A stretch of DNA of 64,000 bases from Flaccisagitta enflata (GCA_965153355.1 OZ231127.1:80724001-80788000), one strand, 5' to 3'. Shown: positions 13,306-25,900, counted from the stretch's first letter. Translations and numbers: made by a program. Notes: generated by a model not told the origin, from the sequence alone.

Positions 13306-13885
13306 CATCGATTACCAAACATCAGAGCATCAAGTCTGAGACTATATTCAAAATAATGACAAATGGTTATCTGAAGTTGAAGGATGTTCAACTTTCTTTT
13401 TTATTTCAAGTCGCTTATTTATTTTTGCTTTTTTTTATTGTTAACGATTTTCAACAGTATTCTAAAAAGACGGCAGATTTTTTTTTACCATTACCTAGAA
13501 CCAAAGCCCTATACCGAGTCTTGGTACTGCCCCTGCCCATACCGAGCTCCTGACTTCCGGTATCCGGCCCTACCGTGCCGAGGAACTGGCCGACCCTGCC
13601 CATAGGGTCCCGCAAGGCATTGATGGGTGACCTATGACTAAGTGGCACTTGGCAATGATCCCGCTTCTTCCTCTTCCTCCTTCTCATCCTCCTCCTCCTC
13701 CTCCTTTCTTTTCCGGCTCCCTCTTTTCACCCCTCACAAGCAAATTAAGTGAAAATTGCCTTTGGCTGAATTATCTTCATTCAGAATCCCCCCCCCCCCT
13801 TGGAAATGTGTCGATTTAGTCTTGATAAGAAGAGCTAACAAGGATACAATTAAATGAGGATAGAACGTGGTTGGAATGAGAATTA

Positions 13886-13891
<6 letters not shown>
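13306..13891. other. Intron, no gene seen
   Basis: CCG-containing patch at 13500-13620 (TACCGAG, CCGGTATCCGG) and a run of C at 13790-13799. No gene. Confidence 0.5.

Positions 13892-13969
<78 letters not shown>
13892..13969. repeat. (GA)n microsatellite
   Basis: About 78 bp. Confidence 0.97.
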
Positions 13970-13972
<3 letters not shown>

Positions 13973-14211
13973 AAGTGATAGAAAAGACACACCAAGGGTT
14001 CATGCACATGCGTTAGATGGATGTATAGAAATTGTAGTATAAACTACTTGCTGCGCTACATTGTTGCAGCATGAACACGCCATGCTGTTTCACTAATGTA
14101 TTTCGCTTCAATTAACGCGCACGAGGGGTCAGGAACAATACTATTAAAGTTTTCATACCTCATCGCGTCACGTGTGATCTCGTCATGAACTTAAAGACAA
14201 TTTGGACCAAA

Positions 14212-14214
<3 letters not shown>

Positions 14215-14273
<59 letters not shown>

Positions 14274-14279
14274 TCTCTT
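14215..14279. repeat. (CT)n microsatellite
   Basis: About 65 bp, one GTCT interruption. Confidence 0.95.
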
Positions 14280-16547
14280 TTGTCAAGTAGGTAGCTCATA
14301 TCCATACTCACTTTTTGCCTCCTCTCTGATTTCCTCTCCGAGCCTCAAACCAGTCGTTTGTTTGCTCTTTTCAATCTCGTCACGCTTTGGCCAGAAAACC
14401 GGTTTTCCATGAAGATGGATCAGCGGTGATACGTTTCTTATTTGCATAATGCTGTATACTTTCTCATATCACTCTTGAAATCTTAAAAGTGAAGGTATTT
14501 GATCTTTTCCTCATTTTTTTTCTTTCCGAGACTCGCAATTCTTGATTTTAGAAGATAAAGACATCATGTTGGTTCCCCATGGCAGAATGAATCAATATAT
14601 TCGAATGCTCATAACAAATTATCGGTGATTACAATAAATCCAACTAGATCATTCTCCGCTTGGATTGTGGGTTCAAATCGGACTAAGCGTATATGGTTAA
14701 GCAACATTTTTGCATAGAGATTCTCGGAGCCCTTTCGCCCGATCCGCACGCAATCTCTTATAAGTTATGAATGACTTATAATGGCGAACTGACCAGGTGA
14801 GTGAACACGACAGTTAAACCCCGCTTTAACGGATCCGAGAGTCATGAAAATCCGCTTATAACGGACCTAAAAATTTGGTCCCTTTATGCAACTTTCTTTT
14901 AATCTCTTTGTGGGCAATAATGGAAATCCGCCTTAAGTGGATACAAATTATTGGTCCCTTGACTATCGTTATTGCAGGGTACTTCAATAAGCATCTGGGT
15001 GATTACCTCAAGTGTTTCATCGCTATTCAATATTCAGCTATCAAAATATTCAGCTATCAAAATATTCATCAAGTTGCATTTCATCATATGTTTGTGTTGT
15101 TGTTTTGGTCGATGTTATCATATTGTAGTAGTTATCGTTGTTGTCGTGGGTTTTTTGTTTTTCATCTTGGTTTTTGGGTTGTCTTTGTCTTTGTCGCTGT
15201 CATTGCTGTTGCTTGCTGCTCCTTGAGGCTTATGTAAATAGCGCCAACCAATTTGAAATTTCTCTTCTTTTCTTGACAGAGTAAATCCAGAAGGTCAAGA
15301 GTTCAACCACTTCATAGCCTCAAAGGGAGATAAAAAAGGAGAATGAATAAAAGAAATATCCAAGGAAAAACATCGACCAAACACACATAAAATCTAATAT
15401 ATTTACGGCAGCTTCTCATATGGGCAGCCTACATTTGACCCTTTCTCATTATTTAACTCTCGGATTTCTTGTTTTGTTTTGTGAAGAATTTGACTAGAAA
15501 CGGGGTTGTGGGATGAGGTTCGGAAAAAAAGGGATGAATTAAGCAAGACGTGGTTCAGAAATCCAAGCTCAAGCTAGTCAGAATTTCGTTAAACGACTGC
15601 GTCCATATGACAAAATGGATTAAATGGCATATTTTGAGATCAATTTGTGGAATTTACAACAATGGCATAACTATTTCGAGAACAATTTGTGGAATTTACA
15701 ACAATGGGAGGTCCCGATGGGGGATGAAATAGCTACGGTTGGACCTGACGTATATGCTGATAAGATGGTTATGGTCGAACATGATGGCTCTGCTGAGATA
15801 AAGCGGCTAGGGTGGGGTAAATATGATGTCATGGCAGGAACAAAATGTCTGGGCTGCATACTGGACGCTGATTGAAAAAAAAGGTGACATTGTTGAAGAT
15901 TCTGAGTGGGATATGGTTGTAACTGTAAGGATGTGACCTGGGTGATTTAACAGGACGAGGTTGCAAGGGGGTGGGAGCATGGGGACAGGGTTGCTGGAAC
16001 GGGGTTGCAGGAACTGGATGAGTTAACTTGAAAGGAGGTAAGTTTCAAGAATGATGGATTCTTACATCCAATTGCCTTTTCGTGGAGTAACCGAGTGAAT
16101 CGCAGATGAAATGTTGCGTAAATAGAAGACATTGAGAAAAGAAAAGAAAAAAAAAACGGAAAAGGAACACAGTTGTGAAAAAAATACAGTTGATACAGTT
16201 GAACCCGGCAGCAATGGATGTCCAGTAATGCATAAAGCTTATTTGTTACAAGTAGATATTTGTTATTGCCAAGATGAAAAAAAAAGAAATTGACAGTGTA
16301 GAGACCAAATGATTAACAGATCTATCACTTTCGGATGCGTTATAGCGGGATGTAACCGTATTAATGAATGCAAGGAATGGAATGACAGAACATCCAACAT
16401 GCTGACCAACTGACAGATCGACCAAAAAAAAATGTCATATAAAAGTCAAGTGTGAGTGGGATAAAAGATGGAAGGAAACAAGGCCAAGTAGGTCAACAAT
16501 GTGTCCTCTATGAATGAATGTTTTTTTTTGCAAACAAACATTGTTTT
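14280..16547. other. Intron, no gene; small duplications
   Basis: TCAGCTATCAAAATAT is duplicated at 15040-15070. ATTTGTGGAATTTACAACAA is duplicated at about 15650 and 15685-15700. Text like CCGTTATAACGGATC at 14815-14870 recurs at 16330, 30530 and 39840 as a decayed dispersed repeat. The small open frames are unrecognised. Confidence 0.5.
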
Positions 16548-17368
16548 TGAATGAATGAATGAATGAATGAATGAATGAATGAATGAATGAATGAATGAAT
16601 GAATGCATGAATGAATGAATGAATGAATGAATGAATGAATGATTGAATGAAAGAATGAATGAATGAATGAATGAATGAATGAATGAATGAATAAATGAAT
16701 GCACGCATGAATGAAGAAAGGAAAGAAGAAATGAATGAATGAATGAATGAATGAATGAATGAATGAATGAATGAATGAATAAATAAATAATTAAATGAAT
16801 GCACGCATGAATGAATGAAGAAAGGAAAAAAGGAATGAATGAATGAATGAATGAATGAATGAAGGAATGAATGAATGAATGAATGAATGAATGAATGAAT
16901 GAATGAATGAATGAATGAATAAATAAATGAATGAATGCACGCATGAATGAATGAAGAAAGGAAAGAATGAATGAATGAATGAATGAATGAATGAAGGAAT
17001 GAATGAATGAATGAATGAATGAATGAATGAATGAATGAATGCATGAATGAAGGAATGAATGAATGAATGAATGAATGAATGAATGAATGAATGAATGAAT
17101 GAATTAATGAATGAATGAATGAATGAATGAATGAATGAAATCATGAATGAATGAATAAATGAATGAATGCACGCATGAATGAAGAAAGGAAAGAAGAAAT
17201 GAATGAATGAATGAATGAATGAATGAATGAATGAATGAATGAATGAATGAATGAATGAATGCACGCATGAATGAATGAAGAAAGGAAAGAAGGAATGAAT
17301 GAATGAATGAATGAATGAATGAATGAATGAATGAATGAATGAATGAATGAATGAATGAATGAGAGAAT
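16548..17368. repeat. (ATGA)n array with internal marker blocks
   Basis: About 820 bp of tetranucleotide repeat. A variant block GCACGCATGAATG followed by GAAGAAAGGAAA occurs at 16701, 16801, 16937, 17169 and 17261, with all spacings multiples of four. Confidence 0.95.
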
Positions 17369-17599
17369 AAATGGTTGCTGCTGTTTCAATGGAAGAGCCT
17401 TGGAGCTTGTGATTTCAACGTATGTGTAATCGACTGACAGACTGACTAACCAACAGACAGACCAACAGAAACAGCATCTTATAGAACATTTCCGGAAAGG
17501 ACATTGAAGAAATGGCATCTCGGAGTGTGTACTACGAGGAGGACGAGGACGATCTTGGGAGGATTGAACGCACTCGACCATGGAGACCGGGAGAAAATG

Positions 17600-17898
17600 A
17601 TTGAAAAAAGAAGAAAGGAAGGCGGAAGGAAGAAAAGAAGGAAGGACAGAGAAATGGAGAGAAGTAAAGAAGGAAGGGAGGCAGGTAGGCAGGAAGGGAG
17701 GCCAGAAGGAAGGGAGGAAGGAAAGAAGGAAGGAAGAAAAGAAGGAAGTAAGGAAGGCAGGGAGGAAGGGAGGCAGGCAGGAAGGAAGAGAGGCAGGTAG
17801 GAAGGAAGAGAGGCAGGTAGGCTGGAAAGGAGGAAGGAAGGCAGTAAGGCAGGAAGGCAGGAAGGAAGGAAGGCTGGAAGGAATGAAGGAAGGAAGGG

Positions 17899-17968
<70 letters not shown>

Positions 17969-18152
17969 GAAGGATGGAAAGAAGGAAGGGAAAGGAAGGA
18001 AGGATGAAAGGAGAGAAGGACGGAAGGAAGAAAGGAAGAAAGGGAAGAAGGGAGGAAGGAAGGAAGGAAGGAAGGAAGGAAGGAAGGATGGAAGGAAGGA
18101 AGGAAGGAAGGAAGGAAAGAAGGAAGGAAGGAAGGAAGGAAGGAAGGAAGCA
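17600..18152. repeat. (GGAA)n/(GAAA)n array
   Basis: Degenerate GGAAGGAA with GGCAGG variants; a pure GAAA run lies at 17900-17966. Confidence 0.95.
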
Positions 18153-18844
18153 TAAACTCACTCACTCACTGAATGACTGTTTCACTTCACGTATCAGGCA
18201 ATGGAAATGAGCAAAGTTAAATCGATCTTCCACTACTCGCAAAAACTCACACGAATGAATTGAATAAGGAAATTCAATAAAGATATCTGAGGGAAGAAGA
18301 TGAAGATGAATACGTACTAGGCAATGGATGTGCTTTTCTTTAGGGAGAGAAGAGAAGGGAAGGGGTGGGAAGGGGAAGGAAGGGGAAGGAAGGGAAGGGA
18401 AGGGAAGGAAAGGGATGGGAAACGAGGGTAGATGGAGGATATCAAATGTATCAGCACAGAGTGGCTCAGTGGGGAAAGAGGAAATGAAGAGATGAGATGT
18501 CAAACAAGTGACGCGGGGTCACAATATGGTTGCGTACGGGTGGGCAGGGGCACAGAACTCTCATCCACATCCCTACGCCCCCTTACCAACACACATGCCC
18601 AAGAAGCATCTTAACGATCGTTTTTCCACTTTTCGACTCATGCGTAAGGGACAGACCAACAGACGGACCAACGAACAAAGTCTCAACTAATAATACAAAT
18701 AAATGGTAGATGGATATGGAAAAGATGAGGATAGAAATGGGGAGAAGAGGGGGAAAATGGGGTCAAAAGCAAGGGGGGAAAGTAAAAAGAAAAAGAAAGT
18801 TTGACACGATTAAAAGAAGAAAGAGAAGTAGAGATATAGGTGAA
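18153..18844. other. Intron, no gene; decayed repeats
   Basis: GGGAA-type repeats at 18345-18425. A decayed dispersed-repeat copy at about 18515-18690 contains GGGTGGGCAGGGGCA and AGACGGACCAACGAAC. Confidence 0.55.
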
Positions 18845-19150
18845 TGGATGGTGATAATTGGGATGAGTTGGAGGTGATCGGTACTTTTTTTTCGTGGTAA
18901 TGGAATCAGATGGTGGTTGGTGAAAATGGGGTGATTTGGGGGTGAGCGGTACTAACTTTTCGTGGTGGTGGGATCTGAGGCACTGTGTTGGTGAATGGAT
19001 GGTGATAATGGGGTGTTTTGAGGTGATGGGTACTTATATCTCGTGGTGGCGGGATCGGAGGCACTGTGTTGGTGAATGAGCGATGACAAAAGGGTGATTT
19101 GAGGTGATGCACACTTATATTTCATGGTGGTGGGATCGGAGGCACTGCGA
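18845..19150. repeat. Minisatellite, 81-bp unit, about 3.6 copies
   Basis: GTGGTGGTGGGATC with GAGGCACTGTG recurs at 18961, 19042 and 19123, an exact 81-bp period. A diverged partial copy begins near 18880. Confidence 0.85.
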
Positions 19151-19299
19151 CTTTGAGGAGGGGACGGGATGGAAAGTAAGGACTTCATAAATGTGAAGAT
19201 ACGTGGACTTGTTCAGCAAAAATCGATAGAGAAAAGGAAGAAACGTTTTTAGAAAAAGATGTAAAAAAAAGAAGAAAAAATAAGTTTGAATAGATAAAA

Positions 19300-19460
<161 letters not shown>

Positions 19461-19633
19461 GAGACGGAGACAGAAAAAAAAGAGAGAAAAGGGAAATGGG
19501 ATGATTGAAGAGCAAAAGGCGAAAAACGAAAAGAGAAAGCAATAATGGATGAGTAGAAGAAAAGAGTATTAAAACAAACTTGGCATCTCATGCGTAAGGT
19601 TAACAATTGAATGGTTTTGTGATGGAGAATTTC

Positions 19634-20094
<461 letters not shown>

Positions 20095-20194
20095 GTACTC
20101 TGACTAGCTGTTCAATGGCTTTTGTTGATTTCCCCTTCTTCTCGCGTGTGTGATTAGGGTCTGGACATTGGGTCGGCATCTGACCACAACTGGG

Positions 20195-20345
20195 CTTTTA
20201 TCGCGGCCTCAATCCGCGGCCGCGGCCTCCCATCGCGGCCTCAATCCGCGGCCACGGCCTCCCATCGCGGCCTCAATCCACGGCCACGGCGAGGCCACGT
20301 CGAGGCCACTCTGATACCACGCTGAGGCCAGTGGCAAATCCGCGG
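20195..20345. repeat. GC-rich minisatellite, about 32 bp unit
   Basis: TCGCGGCCTCAATCCGCGG followed by CCACGGCCTCCCA occurs three times, then decays into GAGGCCAC units. Contrasts with the AT-rich surroundings. Confidence 0.85.
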
Positions 20346-20654
20346 TGAATAATAATAGGAGGCGTTGCAACCCCCGCAGTTCGCTGATAGTGGCTAAGAA
20401 GCGCGGGGGTTGAGTGAGAGGGGGGTAATGTAAAAGGGGGAAGGGGATGATAATGGGAAGGGGGCTATTTGGAAGAACCATGAAAATGGTCTCGTTCTGA
20501 GTAATGAGTATTGACTAGTCCATTGCCAAGGCTGGGGAAACAACGAGATAAGACGTTTCATCTTATGAATACTTAAAGATAAAATAAGTTGATACGCAGC
20601 AAGCCCAACAGTCGCGTGCTCCGTTTTGCGATAACACACACAACTACATACATA

Positions 20655-20800
20655 CTCCTTCTTTACTGCCTCTCCCCTCCCATGCTTCCTCCCTCCCATC
20701 TTTCCTTCCTTCCTCCCTTCCTCTTTCCCTTCTTTCTTTCTTTTCTTTCTTCCTTCTTTCTTTCCTTTCCTTTCTTCCTTCCTTTCATCCCTCCCTAGGA
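20655..20800. repeat. CT-rich degenerate microsatellite
   Basis: CTTCCTTCCTCCC passes into CTTTCTTTC. Confidence 0.85.
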
Positions 20801-20861
20801 ACAACTTGTTTTACCTTGGAATCCCCCCAAAAAAGTCCAAGATTTAACTATTTCTCGGTGG

Positions 20862-20950
20862 GGAGCAGGGGCAGACAAATGGACGGAGCGACAGACCGAC
20901 GGAACGACCGACAGAGCAAAGTGTAGAGTCGCATTCACGCGACTAACAAT
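20862..20950 (+). repeat. Hairpin-ended dispersed repeat, short copy e
   Basis: GGAGCAGGGGCAG, a GACGGAGCGACAGACCGAC core, then hairpin AGTCGC/GCGACT (20927-20944) followed by AACA. Confidence 0.72.
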
Positions 20951-21606
20951 GAGTTGGTAAAAAAAAAAATACCCAAACCTCGAAAAAAAGGCAAAATATG
21001 GTTATAGTTCGCCTTCACAAAAGCGCCTTCGCTGAAAGAGTCGAAATTGTAAGGCATGAAATGACCATCATCTTCCAAGATTAGTTTTTTTTTTTTTTGG
21101 CAGCCTTACGGCTCCACAACAATACAGAACTACTGCCTTGACAAGCTCTCCTGTGGAGCGTTTCTGCGCGTTCCTTTTCCATTATCAGTTATCTCCCCCA
21201 ACAGGCTTGTAAAAGGGAATGAGAGAAAAAAAGAGCGATGGCCACGAACTCTGCCCGTTTGAACGTGAGGTTCCAGGCTCCCTTTATCAGTGACTTTCTC
21301 ACCAACTTTCGGGCTGTAAAGAAATAATCAAGTCACGAGAAAACTAAAGCTAATTTACAATTCAGGCTGCTATGCGATCTGGTGATATCTTTCGGTTTTA
21401 GGACTACATTTCAACATCGTCTGAAATGTTGAAGGAAGAAGAAAGGCTGTATCAATTCAGCTGATTCTGCAATCCACACAAAAAATATATTTTTTAAGAG
21501 AATGACTCACTATGAAATTTTATGGCATACCGATTTTGGATGAGAGTGCAGAATATTGACAGCTTTTCCTGGGGTTCAAAAGAACTTTATTTTCCTCCTT
21601 CGACCG

Positions 21607-21611
<5 letters not shown>
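20951..21611. other. Intron, no gene seen
   Basis: Unremarkable mixed sequence with short A and T runs. Confidence 0.5.
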
Positions 21612-21662
<51 letters not shown>

Positions 21663-21730
21663 GACAGAGAGAGACAGAGAGAGACAGAGAGAGACAGAGA
21701 GAGAGAGACAGAGAGACAAAGACAAAGAAA
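21612..21730. repeat. (GA)n with GACAGA variants
   Basis: GA run to 21650, then GAGACA units. Confidence 0.95.
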
Positions 21731-22084
21731 GAAGTAAGAGGAGACATTTGCAGTCGTTCGAATCATTAATGGGTGGAGAATAGAGTCATTAGGTTGAAAC
21801 ACAGTAAGAAAAAAAACCTCTGATACGTATCACTGCCAAGACTGTACTGTCTGTTTTCATGGCCAAATTCGACGTCAATTGGTGATGATGATATCTGCCA
21901 CAGCAAAGTTAGACTAATTGCCCTTATTCTTTTAAACATTTGCGTGAATAGGAGCTTTCATAAGTCCTCAACTACTTATAATTCATCATCTTGTACGCCT
22001 TAAGTATCATTATCATCATCATCATCATCATCATGGTCAACCAGAAACTTAAATACGTATATTCAAATTTTTTTTTTTACATCA

Positions 22085-22852
22085 GTACAGGGTCATCAAT
22101 CTCAACTGAAAAAAAGTATTAAGCTATTGTGTCTCAATGCTTCATTTTCATGATTTGAAATCAATTTTCTCTTTAAGTACTATGCTTGACGTTTTTTGTG
22201 TCAAAATTTCGTTGGTCTAGGTTAAATAGTTTGTCTACAGCCTAAATTTGAAGTAATTTTGCTATTTCCAGCTGAAGCAAAATTGAAACATAGCTTACAA
22301 GAGTGTCTTTCTTTCAAACGCTCTCATTTCTAAACCGTTAGAGCTACAAATGCCAGATTGGTCTCAAATGAAAGGTAATTTGATTTAGTTTTTCATATTT
22401 TCTTTGGTTGGTAAATGAATTGGCATTCAGAGTAAGTTTCATGACCTTGAAATCGATTTTTTGGACAAAATCCCTTTGATTTGTGGATTTTTCGATAAAT
22501 ATTATGAGATATAGGTACAAGACTGTTTTTCTATTTTTTACAGCTAAAACCATTTTAAATTTTCTTTCATTTGAGACCAATCTGGCATCTGTAGCTCGAG
22601 CCGTTTAGAAATTAGACCAGTTTAAAGAGGAGCTACCCTGTCAAACAACATTTTCCCTCGATCTCACCCCTAAAACTGCTCATACTTCAAATTGATATTA
22701 AATGTAAACTATTTGATAAAAGTCTATGAAATTTTGTTACAAAAAACGTCAATCAATGCTCTTTAAGGAAAAATTGATTTCAGATCACTCAGTTGAAACA
22801 TCTCTGAGAAAAAGCTTACAAGATTTTTTCAAACGAGATTGATGGCTGTGTA
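22085..22852. mobile_element. Diverged inverted-repeat element
   Basis: Left and right halves are complementary over several hundred bases with mismatches: GATTTGAAATCAATTTT at 22151 against AAAATTGATTTCAGATC at 22771, and CCAGATTGGTCTCAAATGAA at 22352 against TTCATTTGAGACCAATCTGG at 22566. An A/T-rich spacer lies at the centre. No coding capacity. Confidence 0.65.
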
Positions 22853-22943
22853 ACAAGATGATAGAAAAAGCTACTCAAATCTTCATCTTAAGTTTCCAGT
22901 CATTTGACCAGGCTTGATCTATAACTCAGAGTGTTAACGACTA

Positions 22944-23112
22944 GATGACGACGGTGATGACATTGATGACAAGGACGATGACCATGAAGATGATGACAAC
23001 CATGGAAATGAGAAAGATGATGACGATATCAGCGACGGTGATGACAATTGCAACGACGATACTGGAAACGATTACTAGGATGATGACCATGAACAGGACG
23101 ATAACGATGGAA

Positions 23113-23143
<31 letters not shown>

Positions 23144-23276
23144 CAAGGACGATGATCATAGAGGATATGATTGCGAATGAAATGATGAAGATGATGACGA
23201 TATCAGCGACCGAGGCGACATTCACAACGAAGACGATGACCATGAAGATGACGATAACGATGGAAATGATGGATGA
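22944..23276. repeat. GATGAC-type minisatellite
   Basis: Degenerate GATGAC/ACGATG text. A block GATGATGACGATATCAGCGA occurs twice, about 180 bp apart. Confidence 0.85.
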
Positions 23277-23870
23277 ATGTGGGTCACATTGAGGGTGTCG
23301 TCGTCCAGCCCATCATACATCACACGAAATGCCAGATTAGATGATGATTGACAAGTCCCTACTTCTATTTCCTAGGTTGCTAATACGATCACATTGAACA
23401 ATTGCCAAGCAATTCTGTGGATATACCTCTATCTATTCAAGTAGTGATTTGAACAGGCATACATAAAACGCTCTTCTCCTCTGCATATTGTCTTTTCTGA
23501 AAATGTGGGCACTGCGCATCCCCTTTTGTTTCAATGTAATCACTGTGGTCTGTCTTCTTGCATCGCAATGTGGACACTGAACATCCCCTTTCATCGGCCT
23601 TGTCATCATCTTGATGATGGATGGGATAAATATCTGTTAAACGCAGCTTCTAGTCAAGGGGATTTAAAATGTATGGGCATCAAAAAGGGGAAAACTGCTT
23701 CACCCAGCTTATCATCTCGAAAACAAGTACACCTACACTAGAAAAAAAGCGTTAACATTGACAGTATTACTCCTAAATTGATCAAGCTATATCGGTCCCA
23801 TTTGTTAAAAAAAATAGCACTCTTTCTAAGTTCATAAGGGTATACATGGATGGAACAGTCTCTAATAGGG
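23277..23870. other. Intron, no gene seen
   Basis: A CACTG-GCATCCCCTTT motif occurs twice at 23510-23595. No recognised frame. Confidence 0.5.
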
Positions 23871-25014
23871 GTGGGGGAAATGCACTTTAGTCAACAGATC
23901 AAGTTGCAGATGAAGGAAATGTCATAATATGATAAGAATAGATAGTATGCCAAGTTTCAGGGCCTTTGGAACAGTTTCAGCCTAGCCCTCCACCTCCCTG
24001 ATTTCCTATAGAAAATGTATAGGAATGATTTTGGCCTCAAAAGTTTCCTATCTTTTATAATGGGGCAGGAGGGGGGTGGAGGGCTAGGCTAAAACTGTTC
24101 CAAAGGCCCTGAAATTTGGCATACTATCTATTCTTTTTTTATTATGACAGCTTTAATATAGCTTATGGCCTCCTTTCATAGTTGAGCTAGTTAAATGGTT
24201 TTAAAAATTTTTCAATTTTCCCTCTACTATTTTTAGGTTAAAATTTGGTATTGAAATGTCACTTGGTCTATTGATATAGCTTGGGTCATTCCAATACTTT
24301 CTTAGATCCATGGTCTATTAATATAGCTTAGATCTATATCTATATATAGTGTATATTATGTCAAAAAATTTTTGGTCTGTACTGTATATATTTTTGATCT
24401 GTACTGTATATTTTTGGTCTGTACTGTATAATTTTTGGTCTGTACTGTACATCTGAAATAAAATTTGATGCTATTTGCACACTTTTGCATACTTTTGCTA
24501 TATAACCTTTCTCATTTTTACACTGCTAATTTCAACTTTTCCCAAATTGTTCTTTTTCTTTTCTCTGTTTCAAATTTGTTCTTTTTTCTTCTCCATCTAT
24601 TTGTTTGGGAATCCTCTCCCATTGGCCATTTCGCTTCACCTGTTTCATTGATACTCTTCCTACTCTTCATTTTCCATCCTTATCACTATCTTTCAGCCAC
24701 TTTTACTTTCCACTACTCTTCTTTTGAGAATTTTTATAATTTTTATGCACTTAGGATAATGGTGATGGGGCGTCTAAGCCAGCCAAGCTTAAGGTGATAA
24801 TTGGCTTCACCTTTTGCTTGAGAGTCCAAAGCCTCTACCTAGGTGCAACATTTTAACATTTTTTAACGTTGTGATTTTCATCTGTTTGATTTTTACTTAT
24901 TTTGCTCGTCCTTTCTCTGTCATCTTCCTCGTTGCCAACATTAACCAAAGATATAATTTCCTTCATCTGCAACTTGATTTGTTGACTAAAGTGCATTTCC
25001 CCCACCCCTAGTCT
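23871..25014. mobile_element. Inverted-repeat element with nested hairpin
   Basis: Outer inverted repeats of about 55 bp begin GGGGTGGGGGAAATGCACTT at 23871 and end with the complement at about 25012, each flanked by TA. Immediately inside the left end is an 85-bp-arm hairpin (23925-24150), TCAGGGCCTTTGGAACAG against CTGTTCCAAAGGCCCTGA. A GGTCTGTACTGTATA repeat lies at 24375-24450. It ends about 75 bp from the H1 stem-loop. Confidence 0.65.
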
Positions 25015-25088
25015 CTAAGTCCCCTAAGCTGGGACTCAACTGTTATTACTACTGTTACAACATGGTATTCTTTTTAGATTATTGGGGT

Positions 25089-25104
25089 GGCCCTTATAAG
25101 GGCC
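25089..25104 (-). terminator. Histone mRNA 3' stem-loop of H1
   Basis: On the - strand GGCCCTTATAAGGGCC is followed by ACCCC. It fits the replication-dependent histone 3' element: a 6-bp stem, a 4-nt loop, then ACC. The loop is UAUA rather than the usual UUUC, keeping U at loop positions 1 and 3. It starts 34 nt after the stop codon, the normal spacing. A purine run (AAAAAGAA) about 15 nt further on could be the downstream element that pairs with U7 RNA. This implies SLBP-dependent, non-polyadenylated, S-phase mRNA. Confidence 0.85.
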
Positions 25105-25138
25105 ATTGGGGTGTGATTACAGCCGACGAGATGTGGAT

Positions 25139-25756
25139 TTACTTCTTCTTGGGCGCGGCCTTCTTGGCGGCGGGCTTCTTGGCTGCAGGCTTCTTGGCCG
25201 CGGGTTTCTTGACGACCTTCTTGGGAGTCTTTTTGGCTGCGGGCTTCTTGGCAGCTGCGGGCTTCTTAGCAGCCTTCTTAGTCGGAGATTTGGCAGGCTT
25301 TTTGGCAGCCGCGGGTTTCTTGGCGGCCTTTTTAGCCGGAGACTTCTTGGCCGCGGGCTTCTTAGCGGCGGCTTTCTTGGGAGTCTTCTTAGCCGCGGGC
25401 TTCTTGACGACCTTCTTGGGCGTCTTCTTGGCGGCGGGTTTCTTCTTGGGCTTCTCGACCTTGGCGGCCTTGAAGGTGCCGGCGTGGCCTTTGGCAGTGA
25501 CCAGTTTGCCGCCGGCGACACCGCGTTTCAAGGCCAGGTTGAGTTGGGTGTTGGTGGCCTTGGTATCCTCGACCTTGAAGTTGGCGAGGATATACTTCTT
25601 GATGGCGACCTTGGAGGAGCCCTTCTTATCGGCGAGACCGACGATGGCTTTGGCGATCATTTCACCGTAAGAAGGATGAGCCGCGGGCTTCTTGGGCTTG
25701 GCGGCCTTCTTCACCTTGGCGGCCGGGGCGGCGGCAGGAGCAGCGGCTTCAGACAT
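25139..25756 (-). CDS. H1: Linker histone H1
   Basis: A 205-residue intronless frame with the tripartite H1 plan. Residues 1-26 are Ala/Lys-rich. Residues 27-99 form the winged-helix globular domain (HPSYGEMIAKAI, SSKVAIKKYI, then LKRGVAGGKLVTAKGHAGTF). Residues 100-205 are a basic tail of KKPAAKK repeats with three TPKK and two SP-K motifs of the kind phosphorylated by CDKs. It binds linker DNA at the nucleosome dyad and compacts chromatin. GC-rich third positions set it apart from its AT-rich surroundings. The ATG is preceded by an in-frame-neutral leader and is the only sensible start. It lies antisense inside the large intron of the BPI-like gene. No core histone gene is visible in the window, so it is solitary here. 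Confidence 0.96.
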   Translation of the reverse strand: MSEAAAPAAAPAAKVKKAAKPKKPAAHPSYGEMIAKAIVGLADKKGSSKVAIKKYILANFKVEDTKATNTQLNLALKRGVAGGKLVTAKGHAGTFKAAKVEKPKKKPAAKKTPKKVVKKPAAKKTPKKAAAKKPAAKKSPAKKAAKKPAAAKKPAKSPTKKAAKKPAAAKKPAAKKTPKKVVKKPAAKKPAAKKPAAKKAAPKKK

Positions 25757-25900
25757 CTTTAGTGTTTTAGAGTCTTGAGAGGTGAGATGAAAATGGTAGG
25801 AGGTTCAGAATATTCGGGTTCGGTTTCCAATGATTGATCGAAAGGCGGATTTGAGTTTGTTCTCCCAATCGAAATCACCCCCGTTCTTAAGCCGTTTGCT
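25757..25900 (-). promoter_or_regulatory. Putative H1 promoter region
   Basis: Upstream of the H1 ATG (read on the - strand) there are two ATTGG motifs, the reverse of CCAAT: one at about 25827-25831 and one near 25867-25871. Both are CCAAT-box candidates as found in histone promoters. An AT-rich GAATATTC lies near 25808 at a plausible TATA position. Assignment is by motif only. Confidence 0.35.

Noticed and set aside
15624-15875. 83-residue frame with repeated NLWNLQQW
   Set aside because: The repetition comes from a 47-bp DNA duplication; nothing else supports a gene.
25062-25762. Gly/Leu/Phe-rich + strand frames opposite H1
   Set aside because: They are antisense shadows of the Lys/Ala-rich H1 coding sequence.
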